A stretch of DNA of 64,000 nucleotides from Ampullaceana balthica (GCA_944989445.1 CALYLW010000333.1:243347-307346); one strand, 5' to 3'. Shown: positions 33,170 through 45,600, numbered from the stretch's first letter. A program made the numbers and translations. The notes: generated by a model not told the origin, from the letters alone.

Positions 33170-33537
33170 CACTTCTGACACCATGTAAAAGGACTAGCTG
33201 GTCAAGTAACAGGTCTTTAACACACTGTGTTCTGGTTAACAACTGTCTTTAATCACTCTATACAATCCAATGTAATCAACTGTACAATCAACCACCTAAG
33301 CAGCTCGTATGCATTCAACTTCATTTGCCTCTTGAACCGTCTATATATAGTCAGCGATCCTCCCAGCCCTTGACCACGCACGCTTACAGTTCACCTCACA
33401 AACCACGTGTTTCATTCTAGGTCACGTCCTTGCATGATTATACAATGTAAACTCCACAACGCGTATCTCCCTTCTAACAAAAACAAATGAATGACCCAAA
33501 TAAAAACATTGAACAATTCAGTATAAGAACTCTAACA
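33170..33537 (-). mobile_element. Ty3/gypsy LTR with adjoining tRNA-Leu primer site
   Basis: On the minus strand the LTR reads TGTTAGAGTTCTTATACTGA to CTAGTCCTTTTACA (33537-33184, 354 bp), with TATATATAG near 33340. It is followed at once by TGGTGTCAGAAGTG (33183-33170), the usual tRNA-Leu primer binding site. On its other side lies the end of pol (33538 onward), so this LTR has pol upstream and a primer site downstream. Confidence 0.75.
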
Positions 33538-34490
33538 CTGAATCTCCAAATGTCTTTCAAAGCACAGCACACCTTTATGTCTCTTTGTCTGGGTATCTTT
33601 TTGGAGGCTTCACCTGTCTCCCGTATCTTGTTTTTGTTGCAGCTGACTTGGCCAGCTGAGTAGCGACTGTTGCTGATGATCCATTTCTATCAACGGTGGG
33701 AGCGTGTTCTTCATGCTCTAATTCTGATGTGTCATACTAAAAAAATATTTGTCACACCTTTACTTCCACGAAATGCCTGTCTTAGGATGTTTTTGTTTCG
33801 TCGGTATGACATGCCATCGTTAGTCTTAACGATTTATGACCTTGGCGTCGTTGCTGTTTGGACCTCTGATAAATGTTGCTTATTAAGCCCACGATTTTTA
33901 ACAGATTTAGCTTTTGACAAGCTTGCAGACCAAGGATAGGCTCTGAGTGCGTCTTGACTATTTGAAACTCCAGCATCACTGTCTTGTCTTTGACAGAGCA
34001 TTTGATTGATGTTATGCCTACAACAGGCAATGTTTCCCCACTGTATATAGTGAGCCTTGCTGTTGATTTCTGCATTCTTCCCATTCTTAGTTGACTAAAC
34101 AATCTGTGTGGCAGTATGTTTACTTGTGCGCCCGTGTCCAGTGTGAACACTACTGGCCTCTGTTCAAGCGTAACGATTGTCCTCCATTCACCACTTGTTG
34201 CGTGTTGCGTGGACACACTTCCTAAGAAGAATATTTTTTGACTATAGTCAACGTGATCTTTCAGTTGACAGCTGACAACTTTTACGTTTTTGACTTGCAT
34301 ATAGCAGAGAAATGATTCTATTTACCACAGTTGTTTCATAACTTTCCATAAGCAGGACATTTTCTAGGCTCATGTTTTTTTCCACATTATTTACATTTTC
34401 CTGCTTTTAAGTGTGTACTTGCCCTTACAGCTTGCTTGACATGTTGACTTGTTGTCATGAGTGTACTTGATATCTCACATGCCTTTGAGT
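33538..34490 (-). pseudogene. Ty3/gypsy internally deleted gag-pol (zinc knuckle, protease, integrase tail)
   Basis: Minus strand, 5' to 3': gag end with a CCHC-type knuckle (KKHEPRKCPAYGK near 34370), the aspartic protease with its active site LDTGAQVNILPHRLF (frame 33782-34300) ending at GLQACQKLNLLKIV, then after about 33895 the C-terminal end of integrase (EVQTATTPRS, NDGMSYRRNKNILRQAF). Reverse transcriptase, RNase H and the integrase core are missing between them. The protease frame itself is open. The element resembles the Mag-type or K02A2.6-like group. Confidence 0.8.
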
Positions 34491-34730
34491 TCACCATAGG
34501 TCGTGGATCCATTCCATACCATTTCATTGGCCGGGGGGGGGGCTTCGTTGAAAAATAGCACTCGAACTTTTTTAGAACCAAAGACAAATGATTAAGGTCA
34601 GTCTCGGCTAAAATCCCGCTGTTCGAAGCATCTCCATACCCACAACGCCAGTTTGGCCTTACATGCGATACTTTGTCTGCCAACATGAAAACAGTTGTCA
34701 TTTTTCTGTTGATGGACAGATTGAGTTCAT
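34491..34730 (-). pseudogene. hAT relic (ZBED5/SCAND3-like), left part
   Basis: MTTVFMLADKVSHVRPNW and LSLVLKKFECYFSTK match the hAT copy at 42595-43856 (ITVFKLADKVSAFKTK, LSQLFKEFERYFPT). The C-terminal side runs into the gypsy fragment at about 34490. The N-terminal side continues at 36935 beyond the TTAA insertion. Confidence 0.8.
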
Positions 34731-34734
34731 TTAA

Positions 34735-36930
34735 CTCTCAAATGTTCTTGTATTTGCCCCTTTTTTCAACCTGATTTAGGTAGTTACAGGAATTAATTTT
34801 TTTTTAAATGAACAAAACCACAAATAATGGCATGTTATACATTTTTGTGTTCACAATTGACTTATCTATCTATTGATAGCAAATTTAACTCTATTGTGGT
34901 AATGTAGCTTGAAAATTAATTTTTTTAATGAATTTTTTTCATTTAAATTTTATACAGAAAATCACAACTTGTCACAAACTGTATGAAGGAAAAAAATAAG
35001 TGATAGGAGCAAGCATAAAATCTTTATTATAGCCATCAACAGTGTCCATTTCTACATGGCATATCAAAAATTCAAAGCATTTTGCTCATATTTAAAAAAT
35101 TTAGACTATTTTTAAATGAGCATCCTTAAATTCATAAAATAGAGCTATTTTTTCCTTTATATTACAAAGATTATAAATTTTAGCATGGAATAATTCTATA
35201 ACTAAGCCTTTATTGTCAGAACATAACAAAATATTTTTATAATCATTATTAGCCTTAAAAATCATTTTCCATTTGATAAAAAATGTTGAAAACTATTAAT
35301 TATGATATAAAATAAGACAATTTATCTGCAAATGATAACAAGAACAAATTTAATTTAAAAACACACTTTAGTGAACATTTCTTTCTTAGTTCATATTCTT
35401 AAAATAAGTTAATAATAGTAATATATTTAAGTCTTATTTTGTAAAATTTTATTCGGTTATGAGTGTTATAGGGTTACGAGTGGTCGGCCGAATATATTTT
35501 ACTAATTATATATTTCTTCTTTCTTACCGTTGTCATTCTTTCCTCAGTTGAAATGTTGGGTCTAGAAAGATATAGTTTCATTCACTTTCATCTACAACCA
35601 TTGGAACATATATATCACTTCCATGATTTTTTTTTCACCTCAATATTCCTTTTTGAACATTTCAGAAATATAAAATTTAAAGCAAAGTTTAAAATTTGAA
35701 CTGTCTTGCACATAATCCTTTGAATAATAATAGTTCATTCCATTATCTAAATGCACTAGTCCCATGTTCCTTAGCATTAGCATGTCCATGATAAGATGAA
35801 ATGAGTTTCTGAACATTGTTGACTTAGGGAGGTGCATGGTAGCAACAATTATATAGGCATAGCTTCGAAGAGTCTCCAGCAGTAAGTCTGCGAATCCGAA
35901 TAGCAACTTGAAACATGAAAGAGAAGTCCATATTTCTTTCCATCATTTCTGATGGTTGATTCAGCAAAAGGCACACCATAAGTTGACTCAGGGACATAGA
36001 CAATGGGTGGTTGTTTAGACCTGTAATCAGGAACATGCTTGGGATGGTCTGAGGTCCCAATCTACAGAGCCATAACTGTACCTGTGAAATAAAAATATTA
36101 GGAAAAACATTAGAAATAGGCTTGTAAAAAGCAGTTATAAAATTTAACACATTTTATTAAAGTACACTATTCATGACTATTCAATTCTGAAGATAATCTA
36201 GAATGATTATAAGCTTATTACCAAGCAGAATGTGAGGTAAATTGTAAAATACTGATGCCACCTTACAGTGTAACCAGGGTAAACAAAGTCAAATGTAATT
36301 TATTATGGACTTGGGGAAAAAATAATAATAAAATACATACTTCATATAAAATAAAAAGAAAGACAAATATACGTGCTAAAATGAATTTCCTTTATTTATA
36401 GATGTCTCATAGCTACTTAATATATCAATAGATTTAGTAAAATCAATTTTTTTTGTTAAAAAATTGGCGATGTGGATAACTTTGTAACAAAGGAAAAATA
36501 CATACCTTCGATAGTCAACTTGTCCATCGATGAAAATAAATAAATTCTCAGTACTAATACTTTGATTTTTATTCCATTGAATAGAAATAACTTGTCAGCT
36601 ACGAATATAAGCGATTTCTTCGCTAAATGATGAATCGTTCGCTATAATTGTAAAAAATTGCGGCCGACTTGTCTCAGTAAAATTAACAAGAATTTCACAA
36701 TGGCGAACGAAAATAGCGTTCCGGTAAATCAAAAACACGAGGGTCGGGCAAAATTTTTTTAAATTTTAATTAAAAATTAATGTCTGAAATTGTATTTTTT
36801 CCTAATTTTATTCAATTATTTAGGGATACATTTTAAAAATAACATTAGAATGTAAAAAGGTGAAGAAAATATAAAAAATTAAACTGTCGACCACCAGTGA
36901 CAGAAAAGTCAAGGTTACGTCCTTTGAGAG
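34735..36930. mobile_element. 2.2-kb insertion at TTAA (piggyBac-type target)
   Basis: TTAA at 34731-34734 and 36931-36934 flank an insert whose ends are CTCTCAAA and TTTGAGAG. hAT homology stops at one edge and restarts at the other, compared with the uninterrupted copy at 42.6-43.9 kb. Duplicated TTAA with short inverted ends is the hallmark of the piggyBac superfamily. The interior is AT-rich; two overlapping minus-strand frames (35640-35906 and 35824-36150) resemble nothing recognised, and no transposase was found. Confidence 0.65.
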
Positions 36931-36934
36931 TTAA

Positions 36935-37783
36935 CATACTAAATATCTAACTCAAGTAAGCTGGTTTTGTGACCCCCACGTACTCACTGTAATCAGCCTC
37001 CAGTGGTGACTTCTTTCCTGAGAGAAGTCTTAGCAATGGCTCTCGTAATTCAATTGCTATTGAATTTTGCTCTGGATTACCCTCGTATCCCTGTGTACAA
37101 AACAAGAGAACACATGTGGTCTACATACATCTCCTTACAGGCTCCTCAAACAGGTGCGAATAAATTGTTTGTGCCTTGAAGTTGTAAATAACTTTAACAA
37201 AATTAAAACCCATCCAGTGACTTGAACAGTTCTACTACTGTGATGTTGGTTGACAAAGGTAGTGTACATAACATATCTTCATAAACACCCTCCTGCTAAA
37301 AATACCATAAATAAACAAGTCATTGCGTTCGAGTCGATATCCGTAGAGTGAGTGCAATGTCCTCTGCCTTGTTTGCAATGCGCCTAGTCACAGTGCTAGC
37401 CAACAAAGGCATATGTCCTATATTTTTAACAGCAGTCTATCATATAGTCTAAAAGTTAATGTCTTTCGCGTAGGGCGTAGGACATGATCAATTCTTCACA
37501 GATAGTGAAGGTTTTTTTTTAGCCGAAACATTACGGTAGGCCACCAAATATGATGTTCTTAGTGTATTCTCCCTGATTGATACAAGTTTCCTCTGCCCTT
37601 CCTGTTCCCGTTTTGATTTCTTTTTTATTTCTAAATGTCCAGATGTTTTTGGAAAGTCGCATAATCTCAAGAAAAATACAACATGGTGAATGAAATGGAA
37701 ATACTTTAATGTTTCTTGGGCGGCCCGGTAACTTTGTTCCAAGGACCGGTACCGGTCCACGGCCCGGGGGTTGGGAACCACTG
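36935..37783 (-). pseudogene. hAT relic (ZBED5/SCAND3-like), right part with terminal repeat
   Basis: The segment 36935-37470 parallels 43060-43820 base for base in stretches (GACTTCTTTCCTGAGAGAAG; GGCTCTCGTAATTCAA). Upstream coding at 37488-37640 gives LRTSYLVAYRNVSAKKKPS, the N-terminal part typical of this hAT group and missing from the 43-kb copy. The terminal inverted repeat, minus-strand CAGTGGTTCCCAACCCCCGG, ends at 37783. Several stops; non-functional. Confidence 0.82.
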
Positions 37784-37789
37784 CTACAT

Positions 37790-38220
37790 TACACCAATTT
37801 CCTCGTGTCCACTGCACTCTTTTTACCCACTTTTCTTCCTGCATTTCTTGTGTATTCGTATAACTCAAAATTCACGTCAACGTTATGCTCTTGTTTACTT
37901 GCTTATTTTACACCCACATGCTGTCTCTGATGTAGTTGTTATTGAGATCTATAACGTTCCTTACTTTATGAACCTATAATTTTATTTAGACAGAAAGATT
38001 TTATCTGCTTGAAATTAACCGTGAGGAATTTCTCTACCAAATTTAGTATTAAGTTTATTTCATGCAATTTTATTGTTCGACGTTTACGACTTATGTCACG
38101 TGGTGCTCAAACCTTAATACGCAACTACTTCAACATTGAAAAACTAGAGCTGATGTTTGTGTTGTTTTATTTGTCCCTGTCATATTAATTTTTTTAGAAA
38201 CTTCTGAAACCACATTATGA
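37790..38220. other. No gene seen
   Basis: AT-rich DNA between two hAT-derived elements. Confidence 0.6.
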
Positions 38221-38226
38221 CGCTGG

Positions 38227-38418
38227 CAGTGGCGTAGCTATTGAATGGGAGGAGGTCCATATTCGAATGTCCCCCTGGGCCCCCACTTGATAGGGACACC
38301 AAAGGAATGTCAGGAATTTTTTATATTAAATATTACGCCACCCCCATGTATACAGGGCCCCCAAAGAGGCCAAACCCCCCGGGCCTCAAATTCCTACATA
38401 TCTCTAGCTACGCCACTG
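38227..38418. mobile_element. 192-bp hAT MITE
   Basis: Perfect 14-bp inverted ends, CAGTGGCGTAGCTA and TAGCTACGCCACTG. The 8-base flanks GACGCTGG and GGCACTGG agree at six positions, consistent with an aged 8-bp target duplication. C-rich interior; no coding sequence. Confidence 0.82.
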
Positions 38419-38433
38419 GGCACTGGGCTGCCT

Positions 38434-38982
38434 TTTTAAATCCCTTATATTAACTTCACCGCCGTCTCTCTCTGTCTGTCTCTCGCTCTGTCTGTCTCTC
38501 TCTCTCTCTGTCTGTCTTGGGCTCTGCGGGCGGAAAAACAGAAGTCAAAAATGACCCACTTCCCATGATCCGATCGAACTGAAATTTGGCACACGAACCC
38601 GTCTAACCTAACAATGCATCGTATCAAAATTTCAGATCGATCGAACGTACCGTAATTAAATTAATGCATTTTTAGTTTATCCTTATATGAGGTATGTAAT
38701 TCAAAATTCACTGTTTGTTATTGTTTTTTTTTCCCACTTTCACGTGAGTTTGAGTTGACGCCGACCGTCGTGTTGACGCCGACCGTCGTGCCGACACCCC
38801 CTCACATCCCACCCCCATTTATTAAAGACAAGGGACATCACTCGGTGTCAGTCTGTAAATGTTTAAAAATAATCAATACTGTTAGTTATGTCTCATATAT
38901 AAGGGATTTATAGTCAAAAACTTTGTTTTTACGGGTTTGTTTTATTACTTTTTATTAAATCCCTTATATTAACTTCACCGGC

Positions 38983-39080
<98 letters not shown>

Positions 39081-39519
39081 GTCTGTCTTGGGCTCGGCGG
39101 GCGGAAAAACAGAAGTCAAAAATGACCCATTTCCCATGATCCGATCAAACTGAAATTTGGCACACGGACCCGTCGAACCTAACAATGCATCGTATCAAAA
39201 TTTCAGATCGATCGAACGTACCATAATTAAATTAATGCATTTTTAGTTTATCCTTATATGAGGTATGTAATTCAAAATTCACTGTTTTTTGGTTTTTTTT
39301 TAATTCAGGTTCCACGTGAGTTTGAGTTGACGCCGACCGTCGTGTTGACGTCGACCGTCGTGCCGACACCCCCTCACATCCCACCCCCATTTATTAAAGA
39401 CAAGGGACATCACTCAGTGTCAGTCTGTAAATATTTAAAAATAATCACTACTGTTAGTTATGTCTCATATATAAGGGATTTATAGTCAAAAACTTTGTTT
39501 TTACGGGTTTGTTTTATTA
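38434..39519 (-). mobile_element. Two AAATCCC elements head to tail with CT microsatellites (copies 8 and 9)
   Basis: Unit one is 38434-38952 and unit two about 38957-39519; they are nearly identical. Each has a CT-rich expansion at the same internal place (about 38464-38513 and a pure CT run at 38985-39077), followed by GTCTGTCTTGGGCTC. Ends and cores as in the other copies. Confidence 0.82.
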
Positions 39520-40444
39520 CCTGTATGGGTTGACGCCATTGAAAACCACAACACCTGCTACAGCATTCAATCAGCTTGACCAGTTTAAAATCGTCGTTTT
39601 TCTCACATAGCCAAAATCTTGCTGAGCCTCTTTCTCTGAGTTATTCTCTACATGGTTCAATACATCTTTTTAAAGAAGCAAAGCGTTGGTAAGCATTATA
39701 TTTTGTTTGATTAACAAAATCTTTGTTTTTTAAATTTATCAGTTTTTTTTAAACAATAGGTATAATTAGAATACACTGTAAAAATGAATCTTAGGCGACC
39801 CCAACTATCTATTTTTAGCTAATATACCAGGTGTGCTCCCGGGTCTGTACTATGGATCCTTTTTTTGTTGTTATCTTACCCACTACGATTTCTTTGCATA
39901 ATGGCTTATGGTAATCAGTTATTTGTCGATTCCCTTTCAACTATATCATACTTCAAGGAATTTAATAACCCATTATCACCCAGTGGCATTATCGGATCTC
40001 ATTTTTGATGTTATCCCTTTACCCGTTATGATGACAAACTTCGATTGGATAACAATTTTCGCTTAAAATAAAAGCAATTCAATCCATTCAAAACAGTTTA
40101 GTTTCTTCCAACTAAAACTTACTTTTAGTTTAAGTGATTATAATAATGAAAGACTAAATTTAAGCATTAAATTTCATATTATGAGAAAATAACATCGTAC
40201 TACACATGATTATATTAATAATTTTAATAGCATTTTGGCGTATACTAGTCAAGAACGTTCAACGTCCAATGATAAAATGGACTTTATTTAAAGTAAAATA
40301 GTCTATAATTTTAGTTAAGGTTTCATTTAATCGTTACATACACTTGAGAACCTGGGGAGGCTATTTCATAGCCAATGCACAACTACTTCCAAACAACAAA
40401 AAACGAGGGACTTCCTCCTGGGTTTATTATTCACACAGCAAACT
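39520..40444. other. No gene seen
   Basis: AT-rich, no repeat or open frame recognised. Confidence 0.6.
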
Positions 40445-42598
40445 TCCAGCATGGATTGGTGGAGGGGCTAGTATGCCCATCCATCGATACAGTCGTATGT
40501 CAGTGACATGGATTGGTGGAGGGTGATGTGGCTATCCATCGATACAGCCGTATGTTAGTGACATGGATTGGTGTAGGGGGGTGTGTCCATCCATCGATAC
40601 AGCCGTATGTCAGTGACATGGATTGGTGGAGGGGTGTGTGTACATCTATCGATACAGCCGTATGTCAGTGACATGGATTGGTGGAGGGGAGTGTGCCCAT
40701 CCATCGATACAGCCATATGTCTGTGTTATGGGTAAATGGAGGGGTGTACCCATCCATCGATAGAGACGTATGTCTGTGACATGGATTGGTGGAGAAGAGT
40801 GTGCCCATTTATAGATACAGCTGTATGTCAGTGACATGCATTGGTTGAGGGGGTGTGCCTATCCAACAAAACAGCCGTATGTCAGTGACATGGATTGGTG
40901 GAGGGGGGTGTGCCCATCCATCGATACAGAAGTATGTCAATGTAATGGACTTGTGGAGAGGTGTGCCCATCCATCGATAGAGCCGTATGTCTTTGACATG
41001 GATTGGTGGAGGGGTGTGCCCATCCATTGATACAGCCATATATCAGTGACATGGATTGGTTGAGGGGGAGGGGTGTGCCCATCTAACGATACAGCCATAT
41101 GACATTGACATGGATTGGTTTAGGGGTGTGCCTATCAATCGATGCAGCCGTACGTCAGTGACATGGTTTGGTGGAGGGGTATGTACCCATCCAACGATAA
41201 AACCGTATGTCAGTGACATGGAATAGTGAAGGGGGAGGGGTGTGCCTATCCATCGATACAGCCGTATGTCAGTAACATTGGTAAGGTGGAAGGGAGTGTG
41301 GCCATCCATCGATAAAGCCGTATGTCAGTGACATGGATTTGTGGAGTGGGTGTGTGTCCATCCATCGATACAACCGCATGTCATTGACATGGATTGTTGG
41401 AAGGGATGTTCCTATCCATCGCTACGGCCGTATGCCAGTGACATGAATTGGTGGTAGGGGGTGTGCCCATCCATGTATACAGCCGTATGTCATTGACATG
41501 GAGTGGTGGAGGGTGTGTGCCTATCCTTCGATACAGCCGTATGTCAGTGAGATGGATTGGTGTATGGTTGTGCACATCCATCTATAGGGCCGTATGTCAG
41601 TGACATCGTTTGATGGAGCGGGAGGGGTGTGCCCATCCATCGATACAGCCGTATGTCACAGGGATTAGTGGAGGGGGTGTACCCATCCATGGATAAAGCC
41701 GTTTGTCAGTGACATGGATTGGTGAAGGGGTATACACATCCATCGATAGTTCCGTATGTCAGTGACATGGATTTGTGGAGGTTAAGGGTTGTGCCCATCC
41801 ATCAAGACAGCCGTATGTTAAATGGATCAGTGGAGGGTGGTTTACCCATCCATGGATACAGCCGTATGTCATTGACATGGATTGGTGGACGGGGTGTGCC
41901 TATCCTTCGATACAGCCGTATTTTAGTGTCATGGATTGGGGGAGAGGTGTGCCCATCCATCGATACAGCCGTATGTCAGTGACATGGATTGGAGGAGGCG
42001 TGTGCCCATCCATCGATAGTGCCGTATGTCAGTGACAAGGATTTTTGGAGGGGGGTGTACCCATCCATGGATACCGCCGTATGTTTGTGACATGGATATT
42101 TGGAGGGGAGTGTACCCATCCATAAATACAGCCGTATGTGAGTGACATGGATTGGTGGAGGGGTGTGCCCATCCATCGATACAGCCGTAGTCAGTGAGAT
42201 GGATTGGTGGAAGAGGTGTGCCTATCCATTGATACAGCCGTATGTCTGTGACATGGATTGGTGGTGGGGGTGTGCCTATCTATCGATACAGCCTTATGTC
42301 AGAGACATGGATTCGTGGAGGATAGTGTGTGCCCATTCATCAATACAGCCTTCATTCAGTGACATGTATTGGTTGAGGGGGTGTGTGCCTATCCATCGAT
42401 ACAGCAGTATGTCATTGACATGGAATTGTGGAGGGGGGTGTGCCTATCCATCGCTACAGCCGTATGTAAGTGACATGGATTTTCGTTAGGGGTGTGCCTA
42501 TCCATGGATACAGCGTATGTCATTGAAATTGATTGGTGGAGGGGGTGTGCCTATCCATCGATACAGCCGTATGTCATTGACATGGATTGGTTGAGGGG
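40445..42598. repeat. 55-bp minisatellite, about 39 copies
   Basis: Unit of about 55 bp (range about 50-60): CATCCATCGATACAGCCGTA, TGTCAGTGACATGGATTGGT, GGAGGGGTGTGCC. Copies vary by indels in the G run and by substitutions. Open frames across it on both strands are by-products of the repeat. It abuts the 3' side of the hAT relic at 42595. Confidence 0.95.
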
Positions 42599-43856
42599 AT
42601 GAATCTCAGGATATTCCGCCATGACTTTAATCCAGAAGACTGGTAGAGTTGTTTTCTCGAACGTAGTTTTAAGGCCACCGCCATTTGCAATCTCGAGGAG
42701 TGTAACTTCCTCTTGCACAGTCATGCTAGATTCGCCTGGTTTGTTGACAAATGGGTCACGAATCCATCCCCCACCAGTTCTTGGGTCTTTTGTGGTTGGG
42801 AAGTAGCGCTCAAACTCTTTGAAAAGCTGAGACAGGTGATCATGCACCAATTGTGACAAAGAGTGTTCAGGCTTATTCTCGCCTAGAATCCCCGCTAATG
42901 TTTGAAACATATCAAAAATGCATTTGTTCACTCGCCGTTTCCACAACTCCAGTTTGGTTTTAAATGCAGATACTTTGTCAGCCAACTTGAAAACAGTTAT
43001 CATTTTCCCCTGAATAGACAGATTGAGTTCATTGAGCTGGCTGAATATGTCACACAGGTAAGCAAGTTTTGCGACCCATACCTTGTCACTGAAATGTGCT
43101 GCCAGCGGGGACTTCTTTTCTGAGAGAAATCTTTGCAATGGCTCTCGTAATTCAAATACTCTGTTTAGCGATTTTCCTCTGGACGACCATCTTATTTATG
43201 TGTACAAAAGGAGGCACATGTGCTCTGCGTCCATCTCCTCACAATGCTGCTCAAACAGGCGTGAGTTAAGGGCATGTGCCTTGATGTGGTTAATAACTTT
43301 AACGACATCAATCAATACACTGTTAAATTCTGGTGACATTTTTCGGCTTGCCATTTTCTTGTGAATGATACAATGCGTAGGTTCACACTCAGGTGCAACC
43401 TCCTTAATCCAAGCTGTTAAACCAGACAGTCGTCCGATCATGGCAGCAGCTCCATCTGTACAGATGCCGACACAAAATGACCATTTTAGGTGTCCTAACA
43501 TATAACCATCCAATGACTTGAACAGTTCAACTCCCGTGGTGTTGGTTGATAAAGATAGACCACATAACAAATCCTAATGTACATCCTCGTGATAAATATA
43601 TCTCATAATAAGTAATATTGCCTTGTTGTCGATGTCTGTAGATTCGTCAACCTGAAGTGCGTACCACGGTGAGGAATTAATCCTCTCCAACAATTGTATC
43701 TCAATATCTTCGGCTATTTTCTCAATGCACCTAGTTACAGTGGCAGCTGACAATGACACATGAGCTATCTTTTTAACAGCAGCCTCTCCTAGAAGTTCAC
43801 GGCAAATGTCCCCGCGGACCACTAGGGGTCCGCGGACCCCAGGTTGGGGACCACTG
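42595..43856 (-). pseudogene. hAT transposase relic, ZBED5/SCAND3-like
   Basis: Minus-strand frames in order: 43574-43822 (VTRCIEKIAEDIEIQLLER, YALQVDESTDIDNKAILL, the start of the catalytic region), 43196-43570 (SFCVGICTDGAAAMIGRLSG, CIIHKKMASRKM) and 42595-43138 (FKTKLELWKRR, LSQLFKEFERYFPTTKD, WIRDPFVNKPGESSM). They are separated by stops near 43572 and 43185. The terminal inverted repeat, minus-strand CAGTGGTCCCCAACCTGGGG, ends at 43856. The N-terminus (zinc finger) and the C-terminal dimerisation domain are absent; the 3' side breaks off at the minisatellite. Confidence 0.88.
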
Positions 43857-43862
43857 TACTAG

Positions 43863-44282
43863 CTGACCCGCGCCGTAGCATACGCCGCTAATGGTTAAGT
43901 GACGGGGGAAGACTTCCTGAAAGACACAGTTGTCAAAATGCGGTGGGTTTGGGCAAACAACTGTGAGTGAATGAAAATAAGGAACACTGGAGAGAACCGC
44001 GGTGTAGCATACGCCGCAGACTTGCTCATCACAGACAGTGCAAAGAACGGTTTGGGGGGGGGGTTGACAGTACAGACACAAAAAGCAGCACTAAGTAAAT
44101 AAAAAAAGCGATTAAACGTAAAGACATGCACACAGAGGTTGTTGTTACCCACCTCCCGTTAATAACCGACGTTCACTCGCGTCGTTTTGATTTCTTCGTG
44201 CTGTAGTTTTTGTCCGTTCTTTCTTCACTTTCTTTGCACTCTCCATGAGCAAGTCTGTGGCGTATGCTACGCCTCGGTGCGT
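43863..44282. mobile_element. MITE with GTAGCATACGCC ends
   Basis: The left end CTGACCCGCGCCGTAGCATA pairs imperfectly with the right end TATGCTACGCCTCGGTGCGT; CTAG flanks both. A second inner inverted pair, GCATACGCCGCAGACTTGCT (about 44007) and AGCAAGTCTGTGGCGTATGC (about 44250), shows internal duplication. It sits immediately beside the hAT terminus. Confidence 0.65.
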
Positions 44283-44289
44283 CTAGTTT

Positions 44290-45140
44290 CATAATAATTA
44301 TAAATCATCAAATCCTATTTTTAATTCGTTCCCTTTTCAAAAATTAAAATATAAGACTAAAACAATGACGTCATATAATATTGTTTATTTAGAATCGATC
44401 GCAGCGCCACCTAACAGCATTATTCCATCCATACATATATACATACAGACGACGGGAATTATGTATAATGATGAATGGAATGATGATTGATGATAGTGTA
44501 TTACCCGTAAAAAATAACGGAATTTTTCAAAATAAATACATTTCAGCTGAAATCTATTTATTTTGAAAAAAATACACATCATAATAAAAATAACGTTTAA
44601 CAGAACTTTCATTTATTTTATTTTATTTTATTCATTTGTTATCATATTGAACATTTTATGCGGAACGTTCGAAAAGAGATCTATTTGGTGCAGTAATGTT
44701 TGGTGCGCACTATAAACAGCATTACATCCAAGAAGCATTACATCCATTACGTGAATTATGTATGTTGATTTATGTCCAAATGAATAATTTTTTTAGCAAA
44801 TAGGAAGACGGTGGGGGGGGGAAAGATGTCAACAACTGCTGTACAATAACAAACAATGCAGGATATTAAATTGGGATCTGTTTTCGTAACCAGAATTTGT
44901 GGTATCTTTGTTCAAACTATGGTTTAAGTTCCTCATCATATATATATTTACGCTCAATTATGTAGCCTAACGCTAAGGGACATCACTCTGCATTTTGTTT
45001 TAATTTTGTGTTTTAAGCAGTGCAGATTGACTCAAATAGTTATTTTTTGGTGCATTAATATGGTGCGCTGCTTTCTAAAATTAGTTAAAAAATCATGTGG
45101 TGATTAGCACTGTAAAAATTATTATATTCTAAATACTTTG
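44290..45140. other. No gene seen
   Basis: AT-rich DNA with a small ATTTT-type simple repeat near 44615. No gene. Confidence 0.6.
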
Positions 45141-45144
45141 TTTA

Positions 45145-45600
45145 ATTTTCAGGAATATTTTTTTATTTATCATACAAGGATAAGTTACTTGGGCTTTTGA
45201 CCAACAAAAAAAGTGGGCGCACGGCGCCCTACAACCTCTATTTTAAATTAATTTGTGTACATTTAAGGTAGTTTAATATTACATATCTATCATACAGGGA
45301 CAAGTTTGTTGGGCTTTTGAAAAAAGTGGGCGCCTTAGGCGCCCTAAATAAAAGTGTACATTTCAGGAATATTTCGTATTTATCATACAATGATAAGTTA
45401 CTTGGGCTTTTGACATAAAAAAATATTTATAAAAAAATATATTATAAAATACTTTGTGTACATTTAAGAAAGTTTAATATTACGTATTTATCATACAAGG
45501 ACAAGTTAGTTGGGCTTTTGAAAAAGGTGGGCGCCATAGGCGGCCTTAAAAAGGGGGCGCCACAGGCGCCACGGCGCCGAAGCACAAACTAGTTTGTAGA
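45145..45600. repeat. Four degenerate ~105-bp tandem units with GGCGCC palindromes
   Basis: Each unit has TTATCATACAAGGATAAGTT (or a variant), TTGGGCTTTTGA and, in three of the four, GTGGGCGCC...GGCGCCCT. The unit starting at about 45357 lacks the GC block. Confidence 0.8.

Noticed and set aside
35640..36150. Two minus-strand frames inside the TTAA insertion as a transposase
   Set aside because: They overlap in different frames and show no DDE motif or similarity I can name.
40646..42489. Many overlapping open frames on both strands rich in Trp, Pro and His
   Set aside because: All lie inside the 55-bp minisatellite and shift frame from unit to unit.
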